Assembly (NCBI GenBank): GCA_002317115.1
Contig: DCIP01000054.1
Span: forward strand, 1-11,617
DNA: 11,617 nt
Direction: 5' to 3'
Origin: Candidatus Scybalocola fimicaballi
Lineage (GTDB): Bacteria > Bacteroidota > Bacteroidia > Bacteroidales > Paludibacteraceae
A program made the translations under genes and the position numbers. The notes under the pieces are model-generated. The model saw only the letters and a program-made list of their open reading frames with translations. It was not told the origin of the DNA and did not search any database. Shown piece after piece: positions 1-7,552 of this stretch. Positions within the stretch are counted from its first letter, which is position 1, and each line of letters opens with the position of its first letter.

Positions 1-820
1 GCATAGCCAAGTTTGTCTTACCACATGCTGATGGGAATGCAGCACATACACACTTAGTCTCCTTTGTAGCCTCCTTAGTAAGCTTAAGGATAAGCATGTG
101 CTCTGCCAACCAACCCTCTTCCTGAGCCATCTTAGATGCGATACGAAGTGCGAAACACTTCTTACCAAGAAGAGCGTTACCACCGTAACCAGAACCGTAT
201 GTCCAAATCTCGTGCTCCTCAGGGAACTGAACGATGTACTTGTCATCGATTGGAGCGCAAGCCCACTTAGCGTCCTTAAGACCCTCTGGCAATGGCTTAC
301 CTACAGAGTGGATACAAGGGATGAAGTCGTTCTTCTCCTCGATTAGCTTAAGAGCACCAGCACCCATACGAGTCATGATCTTCATTGAACCAACTACGTA
401 AGCTGAATCTGTGATCTCAACACCAAGCTGAGAGATAGGACCACCTAGAGGACCCATTGAGAATGGGATAACGTACATTGTACGACCCTTCATACAACCT
501 GTATACTTACCGATAAGGATTCTCTTCATCTCCTTTGGATCCATCCAGTTGTTTGTAGGACCAGCATCCTCCTGCTTGCGTGAGCAGATGAATGTACGAC
601 CCTCTACACGAGCAACATCTGAAGGATCAGACTGGAAGTAGTAGCTGTTTGGACGCTTCTTGTCATCCAACTTCTTTGCCAAACCCTCAGCAACGCACTC
701 ATCCATTAGGCGAGTGTACTCTGCATCAGATCCATCACAAAGCACAACTTTCTCTGGCTGCATGATGTCAGCCCACATCTTAACCCAAGTGTTAAGTTTT
801 GCGCAATTTGTTTTAATCAT
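1..820 (-). CDS. pckG: Phosphoenolpyruvate carboxykinase (GTP), N-terminal part
   Basis: This gene encodes GTP-dependent PEP carboxykinase, a cytosolic enzyme interconverting oxaloacetate plus GTP with PEP, CO2 and GDP. It serves gluconeogenesis, or CO2 fixation toward succinate in anaerobes. I translated it by hand from the ATG at 820, which gives 273 codons before the left edge; the family is about 600 residues, so the C-terminal half is missing. Visible family blocks are [15 protein letters not shown] (84-98), the [10 protein letters not shown] loop (119-128), [12 protein letters not shown] (210-221), [12 protein letters not shown] (234-245) and the P-loop [10 protein letters not shown] (262-271) with the reactive cysteine C266. 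K221 and H241 have the spacing of the Mn2+ ligands of vertebrate GTP-PEPCK. These blocks belong to the GTP enzyme and not to the unrelated-looking ATP type. It lies downstream of pssA on the same strand but has its own promoter. Identification is firm; the truncation is due to the window edge. Confidence 0.96.
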   Translation of the reverse strand, partial: MIKTNCAKLNTWVKMWADIMQPEKVVLCDGSDAEYTRLMDECVAEGLAKKLDDKKRPNSYYFQSDPSDVARVEGRTFICSRKQEDAGPTNNWMDPKEMKRILIGKYTGCMKGRTMYVIPFSMGPLGGPISQLGVEITDSAYVVGSMKIMTRMGAGALKLIEEKNDFIPCIHSVGKPLPEGLKDAKWACAPIDDKYIVQFPEEHEIWTYGSGYGGNALLGKKCFALRIASKMAQEEGWLAEHMLILKLTKEATKETKCVCAAFPSACGKTNLAM

Positions 821-857
821 GACTTATTTTAATTGAATTAAATTTTCGATTAGGCCA

Positions 858-865
858 CAAAAATA
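858..865 (-). promoter_or_regulatory. Putative pckG promoter, Bacteroidetes -7 box
   Basis: Read on the minus strand this is TATTTTTG, a perfect match to the Bacteroidetes -7 consensus TAnnTTTG. It lies 37 bp upstream of the pckG ATG, which would give a leader of about 30 nt. No good -33 TTTG/TTG box is present at the expected spacing, so the call rests on the -7 box and its position. Confidence 0.5.
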
Positions 866-924
866 GCAATTTTCAGCCGATTTTATGTTATACAATCAAT
901 TTTTTTTGTGTCTGTCGTGAAAAT

Positions 925-950
925 ACGTTGACGATAACGTTAACGTTGAC
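925..950. repeat. Hexamer tract, copy 1 (TTGACG / ATAACG / TTAACG words)
   Basis: This is a short period-6 tract built from the words TTGACG, ATAACG and TTAACG, lying between the pssA terminator and the pckG promoter. It contains the perfect 12-bp palindrome AACGTTAACGTT at 936-947. The 18-bp core GATAACGTTAACGTTGAC at 933-950 is identical to 8463-8480. Its function is unknown. It could be a protein-binding site, a dispersed intergenic repeat or a relic of replication slippage. Confidence 0.7.
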
Positions 951-976
951 AAAAGAGGGAAGGTTGCCCTTCCCTT
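951..976 (-). terminator. Rho-independent terminator after pssA
   Basis: On the minus strand an 8-bp perfect stem, AGGGAAGG with CCTTCCCT (plus-strand arms 956-963 and 968-975), closes a GCAA loop of the GNRA type. It is followed by CTTTTG. It begins 10 bp past the pssA stop codon, so it should end the lipid transcript before pckG. The U tract is short, but the G/C-rich stem and stable tetraloop make this the clearest terminator in the window. Confidence 0.75.
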
Positions 977-985
977 ATATAAAAT

Positions 986-1714
986 TTATTTTTTCATGAA
1001 GTAATCCACACAGCACATAGCGATGTAGAATAGAATTGTTGAGAATGCGGCGGCATATATTAGTCCGAATAGACAAGACGTTACTAATGCCACAAGAATA
1101 AACGCTATCAAAATAAATTTCAACTCGTTTCCTTTCCATCCAAAATGCTTGATCTTCAAAGAAAACATAGGAAATTCAGATACCAAAAGCAAAGAGGTTG
1201 CGACGACGGTCACTGCCATCACAATTGGATTACAACAAATATCAGTAAACCAATTAGAAACGCCTTCTTTCAAAAGTGCGTCTGCTGTAGCCGCAAGAGA
1301 CGATAGGAATATCGCGTTAGCTGGTGTAGCCAAACCGATGAAGCTTGTTGTTTGTCTCTCGTCGATATTGAATTTTGCTAATCTTAATGCAGAAAAAGCG
1401 GTTGTAAGGAATGCTATATAAGGCAAGTATTCGCAGCATGAAGCGTTCCCTTTCATCCAGAAGAACATTGCGAATCCTGGAGCGACGCCGAAACTTACCT
1501 GATCCGCCAATGAATCCAATTCTTTTCCGATTGCCGACGACGCATGCAAAGCTCTTGCAGCAAATCCGTCGCTAAAATCAAAAATTGATCCAATCAAAAT
1601 GCACCAAAAAGCATATTGGAAGTTACCATTCATCGAACACAACACAGACAAACAGCCAAAGAATAAGCTGATACATGTCAATGTATTAGGTACGCTTTTG
1701 ATTATTTTATTCAT
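986..1714 (-). CDS. pssA: CDP-diacylglycerol--serine O-phosphatidyltransferase
   Basis: This integral membrane enzyme joins L-serine to CDP-diacylglycerol, releasing CMP and forming phosphatidylserine, the precursor of phosphatidylethanolamine. The 242-residue protein carries the complete CDP-alcohol phosphatidyltransferase signature DGx2ARx8Gx3Dx3D: D49-G50, A53-R54, G63, D67 and D71, with D46 two residues before the DG giving the usual DxxDG start. Hydrophobic segments before and after the motif fit a multi-pass protein of the short PssA subclass typical of Gram-positive bacteria and Bacteroidetes. The ATG lies 8 bp downstream of the psd stop, so the two genes are surely co-transcribed and act in consecutive steps. 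A hairpin terminator follows. Confidence 0.95.
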   Translation of the reverse strand: MNKIIKSVPNTLTCISLFFGCLSVLCSMNGNFQYAFWCILIGSIFDFSDGFAARALHASSAIGKELDSLADQVSFGVAPGFAMFFWMKGNASCCEYLPYIAFLTTAFSALRLAKFNIDERQTTSFIGLATPANAIFLSSLAATADALLKEGVSNWFTDICCNPIVMAVTVVATSLLLVSEFPMFSLKIKHFGWKGNELKFILIAFILVALVTSCLFGLIYAAAFSTILFYIAMCCVDYFMKK

Positions 1715-1722
1715 CGTCTTAA

Positions 1723-2382
1723 TTATTTTACTCTTGCAATGACAGTCTGGTTACCAGTTGTCTTATCTCCAACCTTAACCAAGATTTCGCTGTCCATAGG
1801 CAAGTAAAGATCCACACGTGAACCGAATTTAATAAATCCAAGCTGAGTGTTCTCATCACAAGTATCACCTTCTCTTGAATAAGTGACAATACGGCGAGCT
1901 AGCGCTCCCGCAACCTGACGCAACAAGATTTGAGTCTTGCTCCCAAGTTCGATAACTATTGTAGATCGTTCGTTTTCTGTGCTTGATTTCGGAAGGTTTG
2001 CTGCCATAAATCTACCATCATTGTGTGTGTAGTAGACAACCTTTCCTCGTGTTGGATACCAGTTAGCATGTACGTTCAAAACCGACATGAAAATTGACAC
2101 CTGAATTCTCTTATCTTTGAAATAGAAAGGCTCCTCTGCTGGTTCCGCAATAACGACAGTACCGTCGGCTGGAGCGATAATCATTCCGTCTTCAAAACCG
2201 ATAAACTCACGCTTTGGATTACGGAAGAAATTCAAGAAGAACAAGAAAATGACCACACAAAGTACAGAAATGGCAATTGAAGCAGCATTCGTTCCAAAAT
2301 ATACGAATGATGCCATAATAACTAACGCCAACATAACAAACAGCGTTAATAGCATTCCTTTTCCTTCTTTATGTATAGTCAT
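1723..2382 (-). CDS. psd: Phosphatidylserine decarboxylase proenzyme
   Basis: Psd removes CO2 from phosphatidylserine to give phosphatidylethanolamine at the inner membrane. It is made as a proenzyme that cleaves itself at a Gly-Ser bond, leaving a pyruvoyl group on the new N-terminus. From the ATG at 2382 the protein has 219 residues, matching the short Psd class. Two hydrophobic segments (about 11-29 and 36-53) precede the catalytic domain. D73 (in APADGTVV), H105 (in NVHANW) and S188 (in KFGSRVD) fit the Asp-His-Ser self-cleavage triad, with cleavage predicted between G187 and S188. A longer frame starts at a TTG at 2421, but that TTG lies inside a promoter -7 box, so I chose the internal ATG. 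pssA follows after 8 bp. Confidence 0.94.
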   Translation of the reverse strand: MTIHKEGKGMLLTLFVMLALVIMASFVYFGTNAASIAISVLCVVIFLFFLNFFRNPKREFIGFEDGMIIAPADGTVVIAEPAEEPFYFKDKRIQVSIFMSVLNVHANWYPTRGKVVYYTHNDGRFMAANLPKSSTENERSTIVIELGSKTQILLRQVAGALARRIVTYSREGDTCDENTQLGFIKFGSRVDLYLPMDSEILVKVGDKTTGNQTVIARVK

Positions 2383-2418
2383 CGTGTTTTTCTTTTCGCC
2401 TCTTATTTTAACGGCACG

Positions 2419-2426
2419 CAAAAATA
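2419..2426 (-). promoter_or_regulatory. Putative psd-pssA promoter, -7 box
   Basis: The minus strand reads TATTTTTG, matching TAnnTTTG, 36 bp upstream of the psd ATG and just after the upstream operon ends. It overlaps the alternative TTG codon at 2421, which argues for the ATG at 2382 as the true start. The -33 region is poor, so strength is uncertain. Confidence 0.5.
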
Positions 2427-2429
2427 GTT

Positions 2430-2464
2430 AAAAAAAACTAATTTGCCTACTTTTTGAACAAATT
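2430..2464 (-). terminator. Weak candidate terminator after the PHP phosphatase gene
   Basis: Directly after the stop codon the minus strand has AATTTG (2464-2459), a 13-nt loop, CAAATT (2445-2440), then AG and a run of eight T. The layout is that of an intrinsic terminator, but the stem is six pairs and mostly A/T. Partial readthrough into psd is plausible. Confidence 0.4.
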
Positions 2465-3178
2465 TTACAATCCAGATATTTCTCTTACCTGTTTAATTAT
2501 CTTAATGCTGATTTTCTGCTCTTCCATCTGCTGCCATCTTTTAATCTTATGAGTGTCTGTACCGACCGCATCATAAAAGCCGGAATTTAGCAGTTTTTCA
2601 GCTTTAATCTTTACCTCCGGGCCATACAAGCCTACGAGAGATGTTAGATTAAGTTGGAATCTGATATTCATAGACTTTAGTTCCTCATAATCATTCATTT
2701 CCAGAAAGAAATATCTTTCTGGATGCGCAAGCAAGACGTAGTGTCCCTTGCTCATTATCTCCTTTAGTGTTCCTTTGAAATTGTATGGTGCGGAGATAGC
2801 TGAAGACTCGACAAGGAGATGGTTATTTTCATGGACAAGCAAATCATCTTTATCCAATCTTTCTTGAAACAAATTGTCGAGCATATACTCAGCGGCAAGA
2901 TGAAGCTCAATATTTCCCTCGTACTTCGACTTTAATGTCTCAAAATGCATCTTCAAGAAATCAGTCTTATTAGGGATATCCTCCATTATATGGGGAGTAC
3001 ACCAAACGGTCTTGACACCAGCAGCCTCCATTATCTGAAGCAGTTGTAGAGAATCATCTAAAGACTGTATACCATCGTCCACACCAGGAAGTAGATGTAT
3101 ATGATTATCACAAAAACCGTTCAGAATCTCTGAACGGTTTATTGTTATTTTACTACTGAATATGTCAAGCAAGCCCAT
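2465..3178 (-). CDS. PHP-type tyrosine-protein phosphatase, CpsB/YwqE family
   Basis: This 237-residue protein belongs to the PHP metal-dependent phosphoesterase group that includes CpsB (Streptococcus) and YwqE (Bacillus), which dephosphorylate the tyrosine kinase of polysaccharide assembly systems. Metal-ligand motifs are all visible: the opening HIHLLPGVDDG block (H26, H28, D34), CTPH (H63), AAEY (E97), AHPER (H152) and GTDTH (D208, H210). Its length is close to that of known members, and it has no signal peptide, so it should act in the cytoplasm. It starts one base after the wzc-like stop codon, which implies co-translation with its likely substrate. The phosphatase class is secure. That it acts on the neighbouring Tyr-Gly tail is inferred from family and context. 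Confidence 0.9.
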   Translation of the reverse strand: MGLLDIFSSKITINRSEILNGFCDNHIHLLPGVDDGIQSLDDSLQLLQIMEAAGVKTVWCTPHIMEDIPNKTDFLKMHFETLKSKYEGNIELHLAAEYMLDNLFQERLDKDDLLVHENNHLLVESSAISAPYNFKGTLKEIMSKGHYVLLAHPERYFFLEMNDYEELKSMNIRFQLNLTSLVGLYGPEVKIKAEKLLNSGFYDAVGTDTHKIKRWQQMEEQKISIKIIKQVREISGL

Positions 3179-3179
3179 T

Positions 3180-5528
3180 CTACTTCATATTTTTCTTGTC
3201 ACCGTAGCCATATCCATATCCGTATCCATAACCATACTTATAGTTGCTTGAATCAGTGCCGTTAAGCACGATACTCATCATCGGATATTTCTTGTCTTCG
3301 TAAAATTCCTCGACTATATGAAGATATGTTTTTTCCATCAAACCAGCTCTCAACACGAACAGTGTCATATCGGCATATTTAGATACGATTCCTGCATCTG
3401 CCACGACATCCACAGGCGGGCAATCAATAAAGATGTAGTCGTACTGACTGCGCAATTCTGAAATCATATCACTGAGATATGTCTTGTTAAGCAAAAGTTC
3501 TGTTGGATTTGGAGGAATTGTACCAACTGGCAAAACATCAAGATTATCATTTTTCTCGGATTTCACCACTACGTCCTTCCAACTCTTTATCTTTCCATTG
3601 AAATAATCCGACAAACCACGTTTTGGAGAGTCGGCGATTTTAGATAAAGTGGCACGTCGCAAGTCCATATCCAAAACAATCACTTTTTTGTCTCGTAGAG
3701 CAGAACATGAGGACAAGTTGGCAGAGATGAAACTCTTTCCACTTCCTTGGTTCATGGAAGTGATCATAATCACCTTTTTATTTTCATTTCCAAGAATGAA
3801 ATCAACGTTAGTACGAAGCACACGGAATGACTCGTTAATAAGGTTTCTATTGTCTCTCTCTACTGCGATCTTATTGTCACTTACTGATGTATCATCAGGG
3901 ATTTCTCCAGCAAACGGAACATTCATTCCTTCCAAATCTTTTCTATTGCGGACCTTTGTATTCATGCTTTCCATGACATACAATATAGAAGCAGGAATAG
4001 CCAAACCTATAACAAAAGCTGCCAATAGAATGATTGGGTTCTTTGGTGATATTGGAGTATCAGCACCACGTGGTTCTGTAATAGTCTTAGATTTATAAGC
4101 GTTGTAAGCCTTCGACAACTCATTTTCCTCTCTTTTCTGTAGAAGGAACAGGTAAAGACCTTCCATGACTTTCTGCTGTCTTTCCTCAGACAACAAATAC
4201 TTAGCCTGGTTAGGATTTCTGGCCAACTTGCTAATTGTGTGCGACTCCTGTGTCTTAATCTGGTCAATTTGCATATTAAGAGCTGTTATCTCGCTCTTTA
4301 CACTCTGAAGAATCACCTTCTGCATCTCCTTCAAAGTCTCAGTCATATCAGTCACCAAAGGATTGTTGCCACTACTGTTAGCAATCAAACGGTTTCTTTC
4401 AAGTAATTTTTCATTGTACTTGTTTACCTGCTGCTGGATGCTTCCATTCGACAATGCTGATGAAGAAGGAAGTGGTTCCTCAAAAGTTTTGCTCTGAAGC
4501 ATCTCATTGATGTAATTGAGAGTCATCAACTGACCGTTAAGAGATAGCAACTGCTTAACATTGTCGGAATTCTGCTCCAAATAAATTTGAGACACCGCCT
4601 TGATATCTGGCAACAAGTTCTCTCCCTTGAAATTAGCAATGTTTTTATCAATTCCAGTCAAATCCTGAAGTATCATCTCCAGACGCTCTGTGATAAACTC
4701 AGAAGTCTTTGTTGCCAACTTGTTACGATCCTGAATCCAGTTCTCATTATAATTGCGAATCAATGAATTCAAAATATCCTCAGCTCTTGCTGGCGACGGA
4801 TCGTTGATAGACAAATTCAAAACTGATGAATTCTTGTCTGCCAAGCTTACAGTCAAATTTTTGCAATAAGCATCAGTGACTGATTTTAGTTTATTATGGC
4901 TATAATTGATCTCAACATTTTCACAAAAGAAATCTGTCGGAATGACAACCACTCTACCTACATTTGTAGAAATGGTATCTCCAATAGAATCGGTTTTTAT
5001 CATTTCGAACTCATCCTGATTCAATTTGAATTCACTTAGAGTAACAGTTTTTTTGTCGAAATCAGCGTTAATCTTGAACGAGATATTGTCGGAAACATTA
5101 TCCAAGTCAAGCAACTCAACTTTCAAAGGAGAATTTTTGTATAGATTGGTGCTTCTCAAACCGTTCTTGACAACATATTTGTTAGTCAAATCCAAATCAT
5201 TAACCACCTGAGTCATCAATGAAGGAGACTTCAAAGTAAGCAACTCATTGTTTATATTGGTAGTATTTGAAAACAAACCCAAGTCCTGAAACTCATTAGT
5301 CATACTTATCGCAGACTTACCTTTATTGTCGTCTTCAATAAGCAATGTTGCTGTACGAGTATATATAGGCGACGTCTTCATCAAATATAGAAATGCAGCT
5401 ATCAAACAAAGTATGACAGATAATACAAACCATTTCCATTTGGTTAGACACAACTGAAGGAGGTCGGAAATGTTGATTCCCTCCTCCTCCTGATTTTGTA
5501 TGTTTTTCTTTTGTGGTTGCTGTGACAT
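3180..5528 (-). CDS. Wzc-like polysaccharide co-polymerase / tyrosine autokinase
   Basis: This 782-residue inner-membrane protein fuses a periplasmic chain-length (Wzz-type) domain to a cytoplasmic BY-kinase and should control polymer length and export. The order is: membrane segment about 33-50; Wzz domain from about 18 to 110; a long periplasmic helical region with coiled-coil character (about 265-430); a proline-containing stretch PISPKNP (492-498); and a second membrane segment about 497-519. The cytoplasmic kinase follows, with the EX2RX2R oligomerisation motif E566/R569/R572, Walker A NQGSGKS (593-599, K598), Walker A' VIVLDMD (616-622) and Walker B YIFIDCPP (698-705). The tail has seven tyrosines (763-775), mostly as alternating Tyr-Gly, and is the expected autophosphorylation site. 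The gene follows the wza-like gene by 100 bp and abuts the phosphatase gene. Confidence 0.94.
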   Translation of the reverse strand: MSQQPQKKNIQNQEEEGINISDLLQLCLTKWKWFVLSVILCLIAAFLYLMKTSPIYTRTATLLIEDDNKGKSAISMTNEFQDLGLFSNTTNINNELLTLKSPSLMTQVVNDLDLTNKYVVKNGLRSTNLYKNSPLKVELLDLDNVSDNISFKINADFDKKTVTLSEFKLNQDEFEMIKTDSIGDTISTNVGRVVVIPTDFFCENVEINYSHNKLKSVTDAYCKNLTVSLADKNSSVLNLSINDPSPARAEDILNSLIRNYNENWIQDRNKLATKTSEFITERLEMILQDLTGIDKNIANFKGENLLPDIKAVSQIYLEQNSDNVKQLLSLNGQLMTLNYINEMLQSKTFEEPLPSSSALSNGSIQQQVNKYNEKLLERNRLIANSSGNNPLVTDMTETLKEMQKVILQSVKSEITALNMQIDQIKTQESHTISKLARNPNQAKYLLSEERQQKVMEGLYLFLLQKREENELSKAYNAYKSKTITEPRGADTPISPKNPIILLAAFVIGLAIPASILYVMESMNTKVRNRKDLEGMNVPFAGEIPDDTSVSDNKIAVERDNRNLINESFRVLRTNVDFILGNENKKVIMITSMNQGSGKSFISANLSSCSALRDKKVIVLDMDLRRATLSKIADSPKRGLSDYFNGKIKSWKDVVVKSEKNDNLDVLPVGTIPPNPTELLLNKTYLSDMISELRSQYDYIFIDCPPVDVVADAGIVSKYADMTLFVLRAGLMEKTYLHIVEEFYEDKKYPMMSIVLNGTDSSNYKYGYGYGYGYGYGDKKNMK
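3201..3236 (-). repeat. Six tandem Tyr-Gly codon pairs in the kinase tail
   Basis: Thirty-six bases encode six consecutive Tyr-Gly pairs (residues 765-776) near the C-terminus of the Wzc-like kinase. The units are not identical: both TAT and TAC are used for Tyr, and GGT, GGA and GGC for Gly. Synonymous variation suggests the peptide pattern is maintained by selection and has not just expanded by recent slippage. Confidence 0.85.
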
Positions 5529-5555
5529 TCTATACTAATTTCTTAGCATCACACA

Positions 5556-5570
5556 AACGCTTATCGCGTT
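5556..5570 (-). other. Small inverted repeat in the wza-wzc spacer
   Basis: The 100-bp spacer between the two export genes holds a 5-bp stem, AACGC with GCGTT around a 5-nt loop, flanked by ACA and TGT that could extend it past a mismatch. No T run follows and I saw no -7 box, so this is neither a clear terminator nor a promoter. It might tune the transcript, or it may be chance. Confidence 0.25.
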
Positions 5571-5628
5571 ATGTTGTTGGCTATATGATTATTTGAAAAG
5601 ACTATGTTGGCAAAACGTCTATCGTCAC

Positions 5629-6426
5629 TTACTTTTTGACAACAGTCATGACGATATTGACTGCAGAGAAGAACACACCGATTACGCTGAACACGATGCT
5701 TGTCGCATTACCGATTCGTGAGTTCTTAGTCTTAGTCTTATTTGGCTCAACATAAATCACATCATTCTGCTTCAAGAAATAAGCAGGGGATGCGAACAAA
5801 TTCTTAGAACGGATATCTGTCTTATATGTTATACGCTGTCCGTTTTCTTCTCTGATCACATAGATACCCTCTCTGATTCCATAGATAGACAAATCACCCG
5901 CCATACTCAATGCCTCAAGCAATGTGATCTGGTCTTTTGAAATCATATACTTTCCTGGCGAGTTTACCTCTCCCAATACTGTCACATATAGGTTCATAAA
6001 CTCTACAGTTACAACTGGGTCGTTAATCAAGTTAGCCTCAATCAAAGATGTCTTTACATGCTCTGCGACCTCAGCCTTTGTCATACCTCCAATCTTCAAT
6101 TTTCCGAACACTGGGAAATCGATTTCTCCTTTATCATCCAAAGTATAACCTGATACCTTTGCCTGACCTGTTGTCAAGCCTCCTGCCGAACCCACCTGAT
6201 TACTCGATGTAGCAAGGTTGAATAGTGCGGCAAGCTGAGGATCCTTACTGTTTACAATGATTGAAATCTGATCCTTAGGCTGCAAACGTATATCACGAGA
6301 ACCTACAACTGGTTCGTTTTTATTCAATTGAACGTCCTGGAAGTACAAGATCTTTTCCTGTGTCTTACAAGAAGAAAGCAATACAGCACAAATGGCCAAA
6401 ACCAAAAGTTTTAATGTTTTTTTCAC
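5629..6426 (-). CDS. Wza-like polysaccharide export outer-membrane lipoprotein
   Basis: This 265-residue protein resembles the polysaccharide export family (Poly_export plus SLBB domains) that forms the outer-membrane channel for capsule or exopolysaccharide. It has a lipoprotein signal: MKK, a hydrophobic core, then lipobox LSSC with the lipidated cysteine at C20. The Poly_export domain spans about 45-145 (RLQPKDQISIIV, then DDKGEIDFPVFGKLKIGG). An SLBB-like domain covers about 146-206 (VTVLGEVNSPGKY). A hydrophobic helix near 243-262 ends in VVKK and may be the membrane-crossing helix. It is shorter than E. coli Wza (about 380 residues), consistent with a single SLBB repeat as is common in Bacteroidetes. 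It is first of the export trio and has its own predicted promoter. The class is secure; the exported polymer is unknown. Confidence 0.9.
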   Translation of the reverse strand: MKKTLKLLVLAICAVLLSSCKTQEKILYFQDVQLNKNEPVVGSRDIRLQPKDQISIIVNSKDPQLAALFNLATSSNQVGSAGGLTTGQAKVSGYTLDDKGEIDFPVFGKLKIGGMTKAEVAEHVKTSLIEANLINDPVVTVEFMNLYVTVLGEVNSPGKYMISKDQITLLEALSMAGDLSIYGIREGIYVIREENGQRITYKTDIRSKNLFASPAYFLKQNDVIYVEPNKTKTKNSRIGNATSIVFSVIGVFFSAVNIVMTVVKK

Positions 6427-6503
6427 GTCAAAAAGTTATTAAAATTAAGTTAAGCACATGCTAAAAATACAACAATAATAGCCTTAATTAAAGATTATCT
6501 ATG

Positions 6504-6532
6504 CAAAAATATACAATTCCACTTAAATTCAA
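6504..6532 (-). promoter_or_regulatory. Putative promoter of the export trio
   Basis: On the minus strand a TTG (-33, 6532-6530) is followed after 18 bp by TATTTTTG (-7, 6511-6504), matching TAnnTTTG. It overlaps the junction with the end of cdsA and predicts a leader of about 70 nt before the wza-like ATG. This would let the trio be transcribed independently of cdsA. Confidence 0.55.
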
Positions 6533-6535
6533 CTA

Positions 6536-7408
6536 TTATTTAGTGAAAAAAAGCAGCAAAATCGCATAAGCAAACGGTGCAGAGATTATCGCACTGTCGA
6601 ATCTATCAAGAAATCCTCCATGCCCTGGCAACATATTGCTCGAATCTTTCACCTTGAAATATCTTTTGAAGAGGCTCTCCACCAAATCTCCCAATGTACC
6701 AAGCACAGATATTAGAGCAAAGAAAATAGCCCACTGCCAATCATACAACTGATGGTCGTTGATTTTTGGCAAATTAGGGAAATATCTACCGAAAAGGAAT
6801 CCTATTGTTGTTGCCAAAACGAATCCTCCCCAAAATCCTTCCCATGATTTCTTTGGAGATACTCTTTCATATAGTTTATGCTTTCCTATTGCACGTCCTA
6901 CCAAATACGCTCCTGTGTCAGATACCCAGATGGCTATAAAGAATGCCAATACCAAAAGACCACCCTGCCAATTGACATTATCTAGTCCCGCGTCTCCACT
7001 CGCACCCATACTTTCAATCATGCATAGGCATGAGAATGGAAGAGCAACATAAATATGTCCTAACAACGACATAGCCACATTCAAAATCGGATTTCCGTTG
7101 TGTCTGAACAACTCAACGACAAATGTTCCTGTGAAAAATGGGACGTACAACACTGGCACAATCCATGGGCATTTAAACAGCTCAGCAAAAAACACAGATA
7201 GGAACAACATTCCTCCTCCTACCATTGCCCATCGTGAAATCGGTTTTGCCTGATCCACTTTATAACACAAGCCGTAAAATTCATATAAACAAAGAATTGT
7301 CAATGCAAAGAATACAACTCCGAATATGTATGGCGGCATCAAAATTGCTGAGATCATCACAAGAAGTAATGCGGCTCCCGTCAATGCCCTTATCACTAAG
7401 TTTTTCAA
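6536..7408 (-). CDS. cdsA: Phosphatidate cytidylyltransferase (CDP-diglyceride synthase)
   Basis: CdsA is an inner-membrane enzyme that makes CDP-diacylglycerol from CTP and phosphatidic acid, feeding all phospholipid synthesis including PssA nearby. The 290-residue protein is rich in hydrophobic segments, consistent with about eight membrane passes. It carries the whole CdsA signature at 245-271 (SLFKR, then KDSSNMLPGHGGFLDRFD). SDTGAYLVGR (163-172) and SPKKSWEG (184-191) are further family blocks. The start is a TTG at 7408: the reading MKNLVIRALTG matches the usual N-terminus of Bacteroidetes CdsA, no in-frame ATG lies upstream, and a stop (TAA) occurs five codons before. A strong promoter sits 31 bp further out. 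It is divergent from the EamA gene. Confidence 0.95.
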   Translation of the reverse strand: MKNLVIRALTGAALLLVMISAILMPPYIFGVVFFALTILCLYEFYGLCYKVDQAKPISRWAMVGGGMLFLSVFFAELFKCPWIVPVLYVPFFTGTFVVELFRHNGNPILNVAMSLLGHIYVALPFSCLCMIESMGASGDAGLDNVNWQGGLLVLAFFIAIWVSDTGAYLVGRAIGKHKLYERVSPKKSWEGFWGGFVLATTIGFLFGRYFPNLPKINDHQLYDWQWAIFFALISVLGTLGDLVESLFKRYFKVKDSSNMLPGHGGFLDRFDSAIISAPFAYAILLLFFTK

Positions 7409-7439
7409 AATATTAGACTTTTAAATTCACAAATTAGAG

Positions 7440-7471
7440 CAAATATAGTATGTGTACGCCGTTTTAACAAA
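7440..7471 (-). promoter_or_regulatory. Promoter of cdsA, -33 and -7 boxes
   Basis: The minus strand has TTTG (7471-7468), a 20-bp spacer and TATATTTG (7447-7440), an excellent match to the Bacteroidetes housekeeping consensus. Transcription should begin near 7433, leaving a leader of about 25 nt before the TTG start of cdsA. This supports 7408 as the start. Confidence 0.75.
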
Positions 7472-7518
7472 TATTAACCGCTTTTTTCTATCTTTTTAGC
7501 AAAATGCAGGAAAATTAG

Positions 7519-7526
7519 TAATTTTG
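7519..7526 (+). promoter_or_regulatory. Putative promoter of the EamA permease gene, -7 box
   Basis: TAATTTTG matches TAnnTTTG and lies 26 bp before the ATG at 7553. The -33 region is T-rich but has no clear TTTG. With the cdsA promoter on the other strand, the 144-bp intergenic region acts as a divergent promoter region. Confidence 0.5.
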
Positions 7527-7552
7527 CAAATTATTAGAAAATTTGGTTTTCA

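Noticed and set aside
98..346. An 82-codon plus-strand frame in the left part.
   Set aside because: It is antisense to the conserved P-loop region of pckG.
925..950. The hexamer tract as a CRISPR repeat or as part of the pssA terminator.
   Set aside because: There are no spacers or regular arrays, and the terminator hairpin and its T run are complete without it.
2383..2421. A 13-codon longer psd starting at TTG 2421.
   Set aside because: The TTG is part of the TATTTTTG promoter box, and the extension has no family resemblance.
3201..3236. The Tyr-Gly hexamers as a phase-variable microsatellite.
   Set aside because: Units differ by synonymous codons, which lowers slippage, and changes of whole 6-bp units would keep the frame, so on/off switching is not expected.
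3649..4098. A 149-codon plus-strand open frame inside the wzc-like gene.
   Set aside because: It lies opposite well-conserved kinase motifs, has no promoter and resembles no family; it is an antisense shadow.
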